Source: Bubalus kerabau (taxonomy: Eukaryota; Chordata; Mammalia; Artiodactyla; Bovidae). Taken from it: a stretch of 64,000 bases of DNA. Made by a program: the position numbers and the translations under genes. The DNA is taken from the NCBI RefSeq assembly GCF_029407905.1, contig NW_026577926.1:62001-126000 (forward strand), read 5' to 3'. Every line of letters begins with the position of its first letter. Position 1 is the stretch's first letter. This document shows, piece after piece, positions 49,085 to 60,739 of the stretch. The notes below the pieces were generated by a model. The model was not told the DNA's origin. It made no database searches and worked only from the letters and a program-made list of their open reading frames with translations.

Positions 49085-49860
49085 CGGCAGTAGCCAGAGC
49101 CTCTCCTGGAACCTGGAGTGGGCGCGGGGCTCACCGGGAGCCCCCGGTGAAGGTGGGCAGCGTGCCGGGACAGGTGTGGGTCGAACCCTGGCGGCGCTGG
49201 TCGGGGTTCCGGTCGGGAGGGGGTGGGGGGCGGTCTCAGTTGTGTGCTCGGGGGTCCTCACTGCGGCTGGGAAGGCACCGGGAGCGCGGCAGGGGCGGGG
49301 CGAACCCGGGCGGCGCGGGGCAGGGGTCGGCTCCTGGCGGGGGTGGGGCAGGGCTTCCCAGTTGTGCTCTCGGAGGTGGCCACTGCGGCTGGAAATGCCC
49401 CGGGAGCGCACCCTGGGCGGGGTAAACCCGGGCTTCGCGGGTCGAGATTCCGATGGCTGTGGGTGGGGGTTTGGTCCCAGTTGTGCTCCCGGGGGTCTCC
49501 ACTGCGGCTAGGAAGCCTCAGGGAGAGCGGCAGGGGCGGGGCGGACCCGGGCGGCGCGGGGCGGGGTCCGGTCTCGGCTGGGGTCGGCTCCTGGCGGGGG
49601 TGGGGGAGGGCTTCCCACTTGTGCTCTCGGGGGTCGCCATTGCGGCTGGGCACGCCCATTTCGTGCGCTCCTGGGTGCCCAAGGATCGGCATCCAGTGGG
49701 CGCAGCGGAGGGCTGCGGACCACTGGTCAGGGCACTGGGACTGCGTGGAGCAGGGAACCACGTATTCCGCCCTCTGTTGGCACATTCTCGGAGCTCCCCC
49801 ACCTGGCGGTCTCAGAAAGGCCTCGCCTTTGGGGTCAAGGCCTTTACCGCTCCACCCCTC
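49085..49860. promoter_or_regulatory. CpG island minisatellite, unit b2
   Basis: Four GC-box minisatellite repeats (landmarks near 49260, 49380, 49500 and, as CATTGCGGCTGG, 49638). The long plus-strand frames here, up to 285 codons, are not preserved in sister units. Confidence 0.7.
49767..49781 (-). promoter_or_regulatory. CTCF-like motif, unit b2
   Basis: The minus strand reads GCCAACAGAGGGCGG, matching the CTCF core GCCACCAGRGGGCGC except at two positions. It lies at the 3' side of the CpG island. The match is to the consensus from memory; occupancy is unknown. Confidence 0.45.
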
Positions 49861-51708
49861 TGCTGAAAAATCTCCGAGTCTGCGCGGGTTTCCCAAGCAG
49901 CCTAGGGTCCGCTGGAAGTCCAAGGGACAGAACCCTGAATCTTGGCTGGCTGGCCCAGCCCTGCTTCTGGCACTTTGTAGGCCAGCGGGCCCTGGAGCAC
50001 CTGCTGGGATGGGAAAGGGAAGGGTCCACGAATTGCACCCTAGAAACTTAGTAGGGTGCATGGATTTCAAACCCTGGTAGCCGCCCAGGCAGCAAAGAAG
50101 GGGGGAGGGTACCTTGCTGCACTTTCATGTCAGAATCTGTGGCTGTCCTGCTGCGTGGGCCTTTTCATGGGGACCCTGTGGAAGAAAAGTTTGGTGTTTT
50201 GGAACTGAATAACTAGAACGTGTAAAAAGTTTAAATTATGTGGTGGTGTAATTAAAACAAAACCAAGCTACAAGTGTTTTTCAAATGGAGTTCCTAATAT
50301 TGAAGGCCTTTTTCCTTCCACTGTGGCATTTATCAAGAAGTGTGCGGGATATTTTTTTTTTTTTTAAGAAAAGTGTTTGAAGTGAGGGAAACAGGAAACC
50401 CAGAGGTGCCCCTGTAGTTTGGGGAAGGCCTAAGGAGGTCACTTGGAAATGCTGCTTGCTGTGGGGTGGGGCAGATTGGCTGTGCAGGCTTGTCCTTTGC
50501 ATGCATGTTCTTGTGTGTGGAAACCCAGCTCGAGCCATCTCCTGATGTGTAAGCATTTCGCAGACAAACCTTGAGCTAAGCAATGCTTTTTTTTTCCTGA
50601 GGAAATGTTTGTCTTAAGTGATATAAATATCCTATGTATTTCCGCTAGACTCTGGCTTCAGGTCGGTTCCCCCAAAAGGCTCAGAAGCAACTTGAAAAAA
50701 ACAGTATGTTTTCCTCCTAGCTTGTTCTCCTTATCTATATTAAGGAAATGATATATTTGCCTTGAATACTGCCTTTCTTCAAGATTCAGGTCTATCAAAT
50801 TTTGGCCCGGGATGACTCACCTGCTGCCAATGTTATCTCAAGGCATATCGTGGGGGAGGGGCCTGCTGCAATTACCTGAGACAGTGCCTTTCTTTCCTTA
50901 GCTGACTGCTAGTGCCTGTAGAATACCTGGCTAGAACCCAGCAGGGTGTACATCCAGCCTCAAGACTAAGTCAGCAGCTTTCTCTATCTCTTTTATACTT
51001 TAATAACAATTGATGACACAAAAGCTCTGAGCGATCAAACCATATCGAATATTTATTTCAGATTGAAGATGCATTCCATGTGATTGCCATCTTAAGTCTT
51101 TCCATCATTATGGAATATCTGTCCATGTATTCAGGATAGTTTTCAGCCAGGGTGTATAATTTCCAGTGTGCCAGTCTTGTCATCATCGTTAATACATGGC
51201 AAAGTGTTGTATTCATGTGGACATTATTGAAAGGGAATTTTTTTAAATTCCTTTTCAGATTATTATCTGCTAATGTATACAGAGAAAACTGTGTAATCAT
51301 TCGCTTTTATCAGTTTGGACAGCTTGATAGTTTCTTTAATTTCTTTCCTTTCTGATATTTAAGATTTTCCAGGCACATACATGTACTACCTCACCCCTAA
51401 ACTCAGTCATGTGCTCAAAGACTTCTGTCCTTATTTTTTGCAACATTGAATTCGTTTGGACTATGCTGGGTCTCTGCTGCAAGATGGAAGTCGCTAGGAC
51501 CTCTGGACTGCAGTCTGCCATCTCTTACTGACCTCTTGTTGACCTCTGCAGAATCCTGCTTGGAGGGAGCTTGTTAGTTCCTTGTTGCTTACCAGGACCT
51601 CCTGTGGTAAGTGTTTTCTCTTCTCTGTTGCCTGGTAAGGGTGGATGGTCATTGGCATCCCAAAGCTAGCTAGAAGTCAATTATTTAGGCAGGCTTGTGC
51701 ATAGATAT

Positions 51709-52012
51709 GGGAGAAGGCAATGGCACCCCACTCCAGTACTCTTGCGTGGAAAATCCCATGGACGGGGGAGCCTGGTAGGCTGCAGTCCATGGGGTCGCTA
51801 AGAGTCGGACACCACTGAGCGACTTCACGTTCATTTTCACTTTCATGCATGGGAGGAGGAAATGGCAACCCACTCCAGTGTTCTTGCCTAGAGAAACCCA
51901 GGGACTGCGGGACCTGGTGGGCTGCCGTCTACGGGGTCGCACAGAGTCGGACACGACTGAAACGACTTAGCGGCGGCGGCGGCGGCGGCAGCAGCAGCAG
52001 CAGCAGAAGCAG
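51709..52012 (+). mobile_element. Bov-A2 SINE, unit b2
   Basis: Same insertion as in the other units; the tail is (CGG)6(CAG)6 then AAGCAG. Confidence 0.9.
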
Positions 52013-52697
52013 TGCATCGATATCAAAAGGGTTGAGAACAGTCAGGTAGGATCACATATGTCACCGTGAAACACTACTTCTCCACGTAGCCAAAGCTAAC
52101 CAAAGATTTCTGTCCTAGGTCCACCTAGAAGAGATCACTTAGGAGGTAAAGAAACTGAAACTCCATTAGCAAAGGCAGTTCCACATCTCAAGAAAACTTG
52201 TGCTAGGCACAGAACTCTTTTCTGGGGGTCCACTTTCCCTACCACCTCCTTATCCCATTCTGTACCCATTCCTTTGCTTCTCCCATCCTGAAACTGCCAC
52301 CTGTAAGACAGAACTACTTCGTTTTCCTTCCTCAAGTGCCATTGCATTCCACATACCTTCTTGTAATAACAAGTCATACATTTCCCTTCAGCAACCAAGA
52401 ACTGACTTTTATACTGGCATTCGATATAGCGCGCCACCCCCCACCAACAAGAACAGAAGAGAACAAAACAAAACAATTGCTTTCTTACATTTAACATGTC
52501 AGGAAGGTGCCAGACACTATTCATGGAGAGTCAAAAATCTCTTTTGTTTCTGTGTAAAAGGGAGGTCCGTTCAAGTCGTGAGTGTTTCAGAACTTTCATT
52601 TCTTTGGAAATGACCTAGCTATGAAATACACTGTCGTCACTTAGTTTAGCACAAGGATAGAAACTCGGGGAACCAAAACACCTGGAGAAACGTTTTT

Positions 52698-52890
52698 CAG
52701 TTCAGTTCAGTTCAGTTGCTCAGTCGTGTATGACTCTTTGGGACCCGGTGGCCTGCAGGATGCCAGGCTTCCGTGTCCGTCACCAAGTCCAGGGGCTTGC
52801 TCAAACACATCTCCATCAGGTCAGTGATGCCATCCAACCATTTTATCCTCTGTCGTCCCCTTCTCCTCTGCCTTCAGTCAAGACTATGAG
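52698..52890 (-). mobile_element. BovB-type 3' end fragment, antisense, unit b2
   Basis: Same insertion as in units a1 and b1, with unit-specific substitutions such as CATCTCCATCAGGTCAG. Confidence 0.85.
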
Positions 52891-53390
52891 AGGCAGATAT
52901 TTTAGAGTATAATCATTGTTAAGAATTTGTCTAAAAGCTCATATCACATTTACGTTTTTTTCTTTTGATGTTGTCGTTTCCAGGTCCTTTCTTGCTGACA
53001 GGCTTGTGACAGATATAACAATAGAGCAATTTTTACCTCAAAGGAAACCTAGGCACTATGAACATGTTGTGCTTAATGTTGTTGACTCTTAGACATGTCT
53101 ATAGTGGAGGAGCAAAACCAAAAATACTAGGTATTTCATATTGACTAGTTCCCAGTTCACGGGACTCTGACGTTCATTTAGGTCAATGTTTTCTTGTATT
53201 TCCAGCAGTTTGATTTGGAAGCGCTGCCTTGTCTTGAGACCATTGAAATCAGAACTCAGAACTTGAGCAATATTATCAAAAACCACAAGGCTCACACTGA
53301 CACATACCTAAATCCAGAGAGACAGACAAGACATCTTCCAGTTTTCCGCCTGAGATTTAAAATATTTCTTTGAGCCGGTCTCCTGGGGAG

Positions 53391-53520
53391 TGGGGGATGG
53401 GGGTGGGGGTGGGGGTGGGGGTGGCAGCGAGGCAGGCTTGGGTAACAAGCTAATTGTTGGTCATTGCATATGCAAAGAACCAGCTTTCCCGGTTCCAAGG
53501 AAAAAAGTTTCCTTGGTAAC
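53391..53520. promoter_or_regulatory. G-tract, octamer and X-box-like cluster, unit b2
   Basis: The most regular G-tract of the set (53391-53424, repeated GGGGGT), TTGCATATGCAA at 53464-53475 and GTTTCCTTGGTAAC at 53507-53520, before unit b3's island. Confidence 0.42.
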
Positions 53521-53679
53521 CAACTTTGTCTGGTTCTATAGACTCTCATGGCCCTCCTAGGTCAGGTCACCTTGCCTTTCTGTAGTCCTCGTTTGATCCC
53601 TAAATCATAGACAGCTTGGATTGTCCCTGTGGGGCGGATGTATTGTCCTCGTGTTTGAACTGGCGGCAGTAGCCAGAGC

Positions 53680-54210
53680 CTCTCCTGGAACCGGGCGTGG
53701 GGGCGGGGCTCACCGGGAGCCCCCGGTGAAGGTGAGCAGCGCGCCGCGCCAGGAGTGGGGCGAACCCTGGCGGCGTGGGTCGGGGTTCTGGTCGGGAGGG
53801 GGTGGGGGGCGGTCTCAGTTGTGTTCTCCGGGGTCCCCACTGCGGCTGGGAAGGCAACGGGAGCGCGGCAGGGGCGGGGCGAACCCGGGCGGCGCGGGGC
53901 GGGGTCCGGTCTCGGCTGGGGTCGGCTCCTGGCGGGGGTGGGGGAGGGCTTCCCAGTTGTGCTCTCGGGGGTCGCCATTGCGGCTGGGCACGCCCATTTC
54001 GTGCGCTCCTGGGTCCCCAAGGATCAGCATCCAGTGGGCGCAGCGGAGGGGTGCGGACCACGGGTCAGGGCACTGGGACTGCGTGGAGCAGGGAACCACG
54101 TATTCCGCCCTCTGTTGGCACATTCTCGGAGCTCCCCCACCTGGCGGTCGCAGAAAGGCCTCGCCTTTGGGGTCAAGGCCTTTACCGCTCCACCCCTCTG
54201 CTGAAAAATC
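53680..54210. promoter_or_regulatory. CpG island minisatellite (two repeats), unit b3
   Basis: Repeat landmarks near 53840 and 53977 only. GC boxes GGGGCGGGGC are retained. A 309-codon plus-strand frame (53621-54550) runs through island and poly(A) signal; see rejected items. Confidence 0.7.
54105..54119 (-). promoter_or_regulatory. CTCF-like motif, unit b3
   Basis: Minus-strand GCCAACAGAGGGCGG, identical to units b2, b4 and b5. Confidence 0.45.
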
Positions 54211-54519
54211 TCCGAGTCTACGCGGGTTTCCCAAGCAGCCTAGGGTCCGCTGGAAGTCCAAGGGACAGAACCCTGAATCTTGGCTGGCTGGCCCAGCCCT
54301 GCTTCTGGCACTTTGTAGGCCAGCGGGCCCTGGAGCACCTGCTGGGATGGGAAAGGGAAGGGTCCACGAATTGCACCCTAGAAACTTAGTAGGGTGCATG
54401 GATTTCAAACCCTGGTGGCCGCCCAGGCAGCAAAGAAGGGGGGAGGGCATCTTGCTGCCCTTTCATGGCCGAATCTGTGGCTGTCCTGCTGCGTGGGCCT
54501 TTTCAAGGGGACCTTGTGC

Positions 54520-54525
54520 AATAAA
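54520..54525 (+). terminator. AATAAA poly(A) signal candidate, unit b3
   Basis: TGCAATAAAAGTTTGG about 840 bp after the CpG island onset, with GT-rich ATGTGGTGGTGTAATTC about 50 bp downstream. A transcript from the island would be roughly 0.8-0.9 kb if this site is used. Confidence 0.4.
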
Positions 54526-56082
54526 AGTTTGGTATTTTGGAACTGAATGATTAGAACTTGTAACCAGTTTAAATTATGTGGTGGTGTAATTCAACACAAA
54601 ACAAAACCAAACCAAGCTCCAAGTGTTTGGCACAGGGAGGTTTCAATATTGAAGGCCTGTTTTCCTTCCACTGTGGCATTCTATCAAGAAGTGTGCGGGA
54701 TTTTTTTTTTTTTTTTTTAAAGAAAAGTGTTCGAAGTGAGGGAATCAGGAAACCCAGAGGTGCCCCTGTAGTTTGGGGAAGGCCTTAGGAGGTCACTTGG
54801 AAATGCTGCTGGCTGTGGGGGAGGGGGGCAGATGGGCTGTGCAGGCTTGTCCTTTGCATGCATGTTCTTGTGTGTGGAGACCCAACTCGGAGCCATCTCC
54901 TGATGTGTAAGCATTTCGCAGACAAACCTTGAGCTAAGCAATGCCTTTGTTCCTAAGGAAATGTTTGTCTTAAGCGATGTACATATCCTATGGATTTCCG
55001 CTGGACTGTGGCTTCAGGTCGGTTCCCCCAATAGGCTCAGAAACGACTTGAACAAAACAGTATGTTTTCCCCCTACCTTGTTCTCCTCATCTATGTTAAG
55101 GAAATGATATAGTTGCCTGGAATACTGCCTTTCTTCAAGATTCATGTCAATCAGTTTTTGGCCCCGGAGGACTCACCTGCTGCCAATGTGACCTCAAGGC
55201 ATGTCGTGGGGGAGGGGCCTGGTGCCATTCCCTGAGACAGTGCCTTTCTTTCCTGAGCTGACTGCTAGTGCCTGTAGAATATCTGGCTAGAGCCCAGCAG
55301 GGCGTACACCCCGCCTCAAGTCTAAGTCAGCAGCTTTCTCTATCTCTTTTATACTTTAATAACAGTTGATGGCACAAAAGCTCTGAGCGATCAACTCATA
55401 TCGAATCTTCATTTCAGATTGAAGATGCATTCCATGGGATTGCCATCCTAAGTCTTTCCATCGTTATGGAATATCTGTCCATGTATTCAGGATAGTTTTC
55501 AGCCAGGGTGTATAAGTTCCAGCGTGCCGGTCTTGTCATCGTCATTACATCCATGGCAAAGTGTGGTATTCATGTTGACATTATTGAAAGGGAATTTTTT
55601 TAATTTCCTTTTCAGATTATTATCTGCTAATGTATACAGAGAACACTGTGTAATCATTCGTTTTTATCAGTTTGGACAGCTTGATAGTTGTCTTTAATTT
55701 CTTTCCTTTCTTATACTTTAGGATTTTCCGGGCACATACATGTACTGCCTCACCCCTAATCTCAGTCATGTGTGCAAAGAACTTCTGTCCTTTTATTTGT
55801 TTATTGATTTGTTGCAACATTGAATTCGTTTGGACTATGCTGGGTCTCTGCTGCAAGATGGAAGTCGCTAGGACCTCTGGACTGCAGTCTGCCATCTCTT
55901 CCTGACCTCTTGTTGACCTCTGCAGAATCCTGGTTGGTGGGAGCTTGTTAGTTCCTTGTTCCTTACCAGGACCTCCTGTGGTAAGTGTTTTCTCTTCTCT
56001 GTTGCCTGGTAAGGGTGGATGGTCATTGGCATCCCAAAGCTAGCTAGAAGTCAATTATTTAGGCAGGCTTGTGCATAGATAT

Positions 56083-56389
56083 GGGAGAAGGCAATGGCAC
56101 CCCACTCCAGTACTCTTGCGTGGAAAATCCCATGGACGGGGGAGCCTGGTAGGCTGCAGTCCATGGGGTCGCTAAGAGTCGGACACCACTGAGCGACTTC
56201 ACGTTCACTTTTCACTTTCATGCATGGGAGGAGGAAATGGCAACCCACTCCAGTGTTCTTGCCTAGAGAACCCCAGGGACTGCGGGGCCTGGTGGGCTGC
56301 CGTCTACGGGGTCGCACAGAGTCGGACACGACTGAAACGACTTAGCGGCAGCGGCGGCGGCGGCGGCAGCAGCAGCAGCAGCAGAAGCA
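56083..56389 (+). mobile_element. Bov-A2 SINE, unit b3
   Basis: Same insertion; the tail is CGG CAG (CGG)5 (CAG)6 then AAGCAG. Confidence 0.9.
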
Positions 56390-57075
56390 GTGCATCGATA
56401 TCAAAAGGGTTGAGAACAGTCAGGTAGGATCACATATGTCACCGTGAAACACTACTTCTCCACGTAGCCAAAGCTAACCAAAGATTTCTGTTCTAGGTCC
56501 ACCTAGAAGAGATCACTTAAGAGGTAAAGAAACTGAAACTCCATTAGCAAAGGCAGTTCCACATCTCAAGAAAACTTGTGCTAGGCACAGAACTCTTTTC
56601 TGGGGGTCCACTTTCCCTACCACCTCCTTATCCCATTCTGTACCCATTCCTTTGCTTCTCCCATCCTGAAACTGCCACCTGTAAGACAGAACTACTTCGT
56701 TTTCCTTCCTCAAGTGCCATTGCATTCCACATACCTTCTTGTAATAACAAGTCATACATTTCCCTTCAGCAACCAAGAACTGACTTTTATACTGGCATTC
56801 GATATAGCGCGCCACCCCCCACCAACAAGAACAGAAGAGAACAAAACAAAACAATTGCTTTCTTACATTTAACATGTCAGGAAGGTGCCAGACACTATTC
56901 ATGGAGAGTCAAAAATCTCTTTTGTTTCTGTGTAAAAGGGAGGTCCGTTCAAGTCGTGAGTGTTTCAGAACTTTCATTTCTTTGGAAATGACCTAGCTAT
57001 GAAATACACTGTCGTCACTTAGTTTAGCACAAGGATAGAAACTCGGGGAACCAAAACACCTGGAGAAACGTTTTT

Positions 57076-57268
57076 CAGTTCAGTTCAGTTCAGTTGCTCA
57101 GTCGTGTCTGACTCTTTGGGACCCGGTGGCCTGCAGGATGCCAGGCTTCCGTGTCCGTCACCAACTCCAGGGGCTTGCTCAAACTCATCTCCATCAGGTC
57201 AGTGATGCCATCCAACCATTTTGTCCTCTGTCGTCCCCTTCTCCTCTGCCTTCAGTCAAGACTATGAG
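57076..57268 (-). mobile_element. BovB-type 3' end fragment, antisense, unit b3
   Basis: Same insertion as in the other units, nearly identical to 61426-61618. Confidence 0.85.
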
Positions 57269-57761
57269 AGGCAGATATTTTAGAGTATAATCATTGTTAA
57301 GAGTTTGTCTAAAAGCTCCTATCACATTTACGTTTTTTTGCTTTTGATGTTGTCGTTTCCAGGTCCTTTCTTGCTGACAGGCTTGTGACAGATATAACAA
57401 TAGAGCAATTTTTACCTCAAAGGAAACCTAGGCACTATGAACATGTTGTGCTTAATGTTGTTGACTCTTAGACATGTCTATAGTGGAGGAGCAAAACCAA
57501 AAATACTAGATATTTCATATTGACTAGTTCCCAGTTCACGGGACTCTGACGTTCATTTAGGTCAATGTTTTCTTGTATTTCCAGCAGTTTGATTTGGAAG
57601 CGCTGCCTTGTCTTGAGACCATTGAAATCAGAACTCAGAACTTGAGCAATATTATCAAAAACCACAAGGCTCACACTGACACATACCTAAATCCAGAGAG
57701 ACAGACAAGACATCTTCCAGTTTTCCGCCTGAGATTTAAAATATTTCTTTGAGCCGGTCTC

Positions 57762-57899
57762 CTGGGGAGTGGGGGATGGGGGTGGAGGTGGGGGTGGGGG
57801 TGGCAGCGAGGCAGGCTTGGGTAACAAGCTAATTGTTGGTCATTGCATATGCAAAGAACCAGCTTTCCCGGTTCCAAGGAAAAAAGTTTCCTTGCTAAC
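57762..57899. promoter_or_regulatory. G-tract, octamer and altered X-box-like cluster, unit b3
   Basis: G-tract 57762-57803 and TTGCATATGCAA 57843-57854 are intact. The X-box-like site at 57886-57899 reads GTTTCCTTGCTAAC, one base further from consensus than in sister units. Confidence 0.38.
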
Positions 57900-58059
57900 C
57901 AACTTTGTCTGGTTCTATAGACTCTCATGGCCCTCCTAGGTCAGGTCACCTTGCCTTTCTGTAGTCCTCGTTTGATCCCTAAATCATAGACAGCTTGGAT
58001 TGTCCCTGTGGGGTGGATGTATTGTCCTCGTGTTTGAACTGGCGGCAGTAGCCAGAGCC

Positions 58060-58560
58060 TCTCCTGGAACCGGGCGTGGGGGCGGGGCTCACCGGGAGCC
58101 CCCGGTGAAGGTGAGCAGCGCGCCGCGCCAGGAGTGGGGCGAACCCTGGCGGCGTGGGTCGGGGTTCCGGTCGGGAGGGGGTGGGGGGCGGTCTCAGTTG
58201 TGTTCTCCGGGGTCCCCACTGCGGCTGGGAAGGCAACGGGAGCGCGGCAGGGGCGGGGTCCGGTCTCGGCTGGGGTCGGCTCCTGGCGGGGGTGGGGGAG
58301 GGCTTCCCAGTTGTGCTCTCGGGGGTCGCCATTGCGGCTGGGCACGCCCATTTCGTGCGCTCCTGGGTCCCCAAGGATCGGCATCCAGTGGGCGCAGCGG
58401 AGGGGTGCGGACCACGGGTCAGGGCACTGGGACTGCGTGGAGCAGGGAACCACGTATTCCGCCCTCTGTTGGCACATTCTCGGAGCTCCCCCACCTGGCG
58501 GTCGCAGAAAGGCCTCGCCTTTGGGGTCAAGGCCTTTACCGCTCCACCCCTCTGCTGAAA
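58060..58560. promoter_or_regulatory. CpG island minisatellite with 25-bp deletion, unit b4
   Basis: Two repeats, landmarks near 58217 and 58333. The deletion removes one CGAACCCGGGCGG segment and shifts every reading frame across the island, while GC boxes remain. Confidence 0.7.
58459..58473 (-). promoter_or_regulatory. CTCF-like motif, unit b4
   Basis: Minus-strand GCCAACAGAGGGCGG, same position relative to the island as in b2, b3 and b5. Confidence 0.45.
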
Positions 58561-58873
58561 AATCTCCGAGTCTGCGCGGGTTTCCCAAGCAGCCTAGGGT
58601 CCGCTGGAAGTCCAAGGGACAGAACCCTGAATCTTGGCTGGCTGGCCCAGCCCTGCTTCTGGCACTTTGTAGGCCAGCGGGCCCTGGAGCACCTGCTGGG
58701 ATGGGAAAGGGAAGGGTCCACGAATTGCACCCTAGAAACTTAGTAGGGTGCATGGATTTCAAACCCTGGTGGCCGCCCAGGCAGCAAAGAAGGGGGGAGG
58801 GCATCTTGCTGCCCTTTCATGGCCGAATCTGTGGCTGTCCTGCTGCGTGGGCCTTTTCAAGGGGACCTTGTGC

Positions 58874-58879
58874 AATAAA
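58874..58879 (+). terminator. AATAAA poly(A) signal candidate, unit b4
   Basis: Same context as in b3, with the GT-rich stretch following at about 58928. Confidence 0.4.
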
Positions 58880-60432
58880 AGTTTGGTATTTTGGAACTGA
58901 ATGATTAGAACTTGTAACCAGTTTAAATTATGTGGTGGTGTAATTCAACACAAAACAAAACCAAACCAAGCTCCAAGTGTTTGGCACAGGGAGGTTTCAA
59001 TATTGAAGGCCTGTTTTCCTTCCACTGTGGCATTCTATCAAGAAGTGTGCGGGATTTTTTTTTTTTTTTAAGAAAAGTGTTCGAAGTGAGGGAAACAGGA
59101 AACCCAGAGGTGCCCCTGTAGTTTGGGGAAGGCCTTAGGAGGTCACTTGGAAATGCTGCTGGCTGTGGGGGAGGGGGGCAGATGGGCTGTGCAGGCTTGT
59201 CCTTTGCATGCATGTTCTTGTGTGTGGAAACCCAACTCGGAGCCATCTCCTGATGTGTAAGCATTTCGCAGACAAACCTTGAGCTAAGCAATGCCTTTGT
59301 TCCTAAGGAAATGTTTGTCTTAAGCGATGTACATATCCTATGGATTTCCGCTGGACTCTGGCTTCAGGTCGGTTCCCCCAATAGGCTCAGAAACGACTTG
59401 AACAAAACAGTATGTTTTCCCCCTACCTTGTTCTCCTCATCTATGTTAAGGAAATGATATAGTTGCCTGGAATACTGCCTTTCTTCAAGATTCATGTCAA
59501 TCAGTTTTTGGCCCCGGAGGACTCACCTGCTGCCAATGTGACCTCAAGGCATGTCGTGGGGGAGGGGCCTGGTGCCATTCCCTGAGACAGTGCCTTTCTT
59601 TCCTGAGCTGACTGCTAGTGCCTGTAGAATATCTGGCTAGAGCCCAGCAGGGCGTACACCCCGCCTCAAGTCTAAGTCAGCAGCTTTCTCTATCTCTTTT
59701 ATACTTTAATAACAGTTGATGGCACAAAAGCTCTGAGCGATCAACTCATATCGAATCTTCATTTCAGATTGAAGATGCATTCCATGGGATTGCCATCCTA
59801 AGTCTTTCCATCGTTATGGAATATCTGTCCATGTATTCAGGATAGTTTTCAGCCAGGGTGTATAAGTTCCAGCGTGCCGGTCTTGTCATCGTCATTACAT
59901 CCATGGCAAAGTGTGGTATTCATGTTGACATTATTGAAAGGGAATTTTTTTAATTTCCTTTTCAGATTATTATCTGCTAATGTATACAGAGAACACTGTG
60001 TAATCATTCGTTTTTATCAGTTTGGACAGCTTGATAGTTGTCTTTAATTTCTTTCCTTTCTTATACTTTAGGATTTTCCGGGCACATACATGTACTGCCT
60101 CACCCCTAATCTCAGTCATGTGTGCAAAGAACTTCTGTCCTTTTATTTGTTTATTGATTTGTTGCAACATTGAATTCGTTTGGACTATGCTGGGTCTCTG
60201 CTGCAAGATGGAAGTCGCTAGGACCTCTGGACTGCAGTCTGCCATCTCTTCCTGACCTCTTGTTGACCTCTGCAGAATCCTGGTTGGTGGGAGCTTGTTA
60301 GTTCCTTGTTCCTTACCAGGACCTCCTGTGGTAAGTGTTTTCTCTTCTCTGTTGCCTGGTAAGGGTGGATGGTCATTGGCATCCCAAAGCTAGCTAGAAG
60401 TCAATTATTTAGGCAGGCTTGTGCATAGATAT

Positions 60433-60739
60433 GGGAGAAGGCAATGGCACCCCACTCCAGTACTCTTGCGTGGAAAATCCCATGGACGGGGGAGCCTGGT
60501 AGGCTGCAGTCCATGGGGTCGCTAAGAGTCGGACACCACTGAGCGACTTCACGTTCACTTTTCACTTTCATGCATGGGAGGAGGAAATGGCAACCCACTC
60601 CAGTGTTCTTGCCTAGAGAACCCCAGGAACTGCGGGGCCTGGTGGGCTGCCGTCTACGGGGTCGCACAGAGTCGGACACGACTGAAACGACTTAGCGGCG
60701 GCGGCGGCGGCGGCGGCAGCAGCAGCAGCAGCAGAAGCA
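60433..60739 (+). mobile_element. Bov-A2 SINE with longest pure CGG/CAG tail, unit b4
   Basis: Same insertion; the tail is an uninterrupted (CGG)7(CAG)6 then AAGCAG, the longest CGG run among the five copies. Confidence 0.9.

Larger units (their letters stand above)
48992..53570. repeat. Macrosatellite unit b2 (4,579 bp, mosaic)
   Basis: The longest unit because it keeps four minisatellite repeats. Its CpG half and last third match units b3-b5, but about 50085-51930 matches unit b1, including AAGAAA at 50182-50187 and the CTGCTTGGAGGGAGC variant near 51557. This patchwork indicates gene conversion or unequal crossover with b1. It has an intact CTCF-like motif but no AATAAA. Confidence 0.88.
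53571..57949. repeat. Macrosatellite unit b3 (4,379 bp)
   Basis: Near-identical to b4 and b5. The minisatellite is reduced to two repeats. It has an intact CTCF-like motif and AATAAA, Bov-A2 and antisense BovB fragments, and the pre-island motif cluster. The T-tract near 54701 is 18 bases, versus 15 in b4. Confidence 0.9.

Noticed and set aside
53621..54550. 309-codon plus-strand open frame through the CpG island, also at 62350-63279
   Set aside because: It exists because the island is stop-poor. Unit b4 breaks it with a 25-bp deletion, b2 has a different frame and length, and a1/b1 lack it. Composition is arginine/glycine-rich without domains, and the frame runs past the AATAAA.
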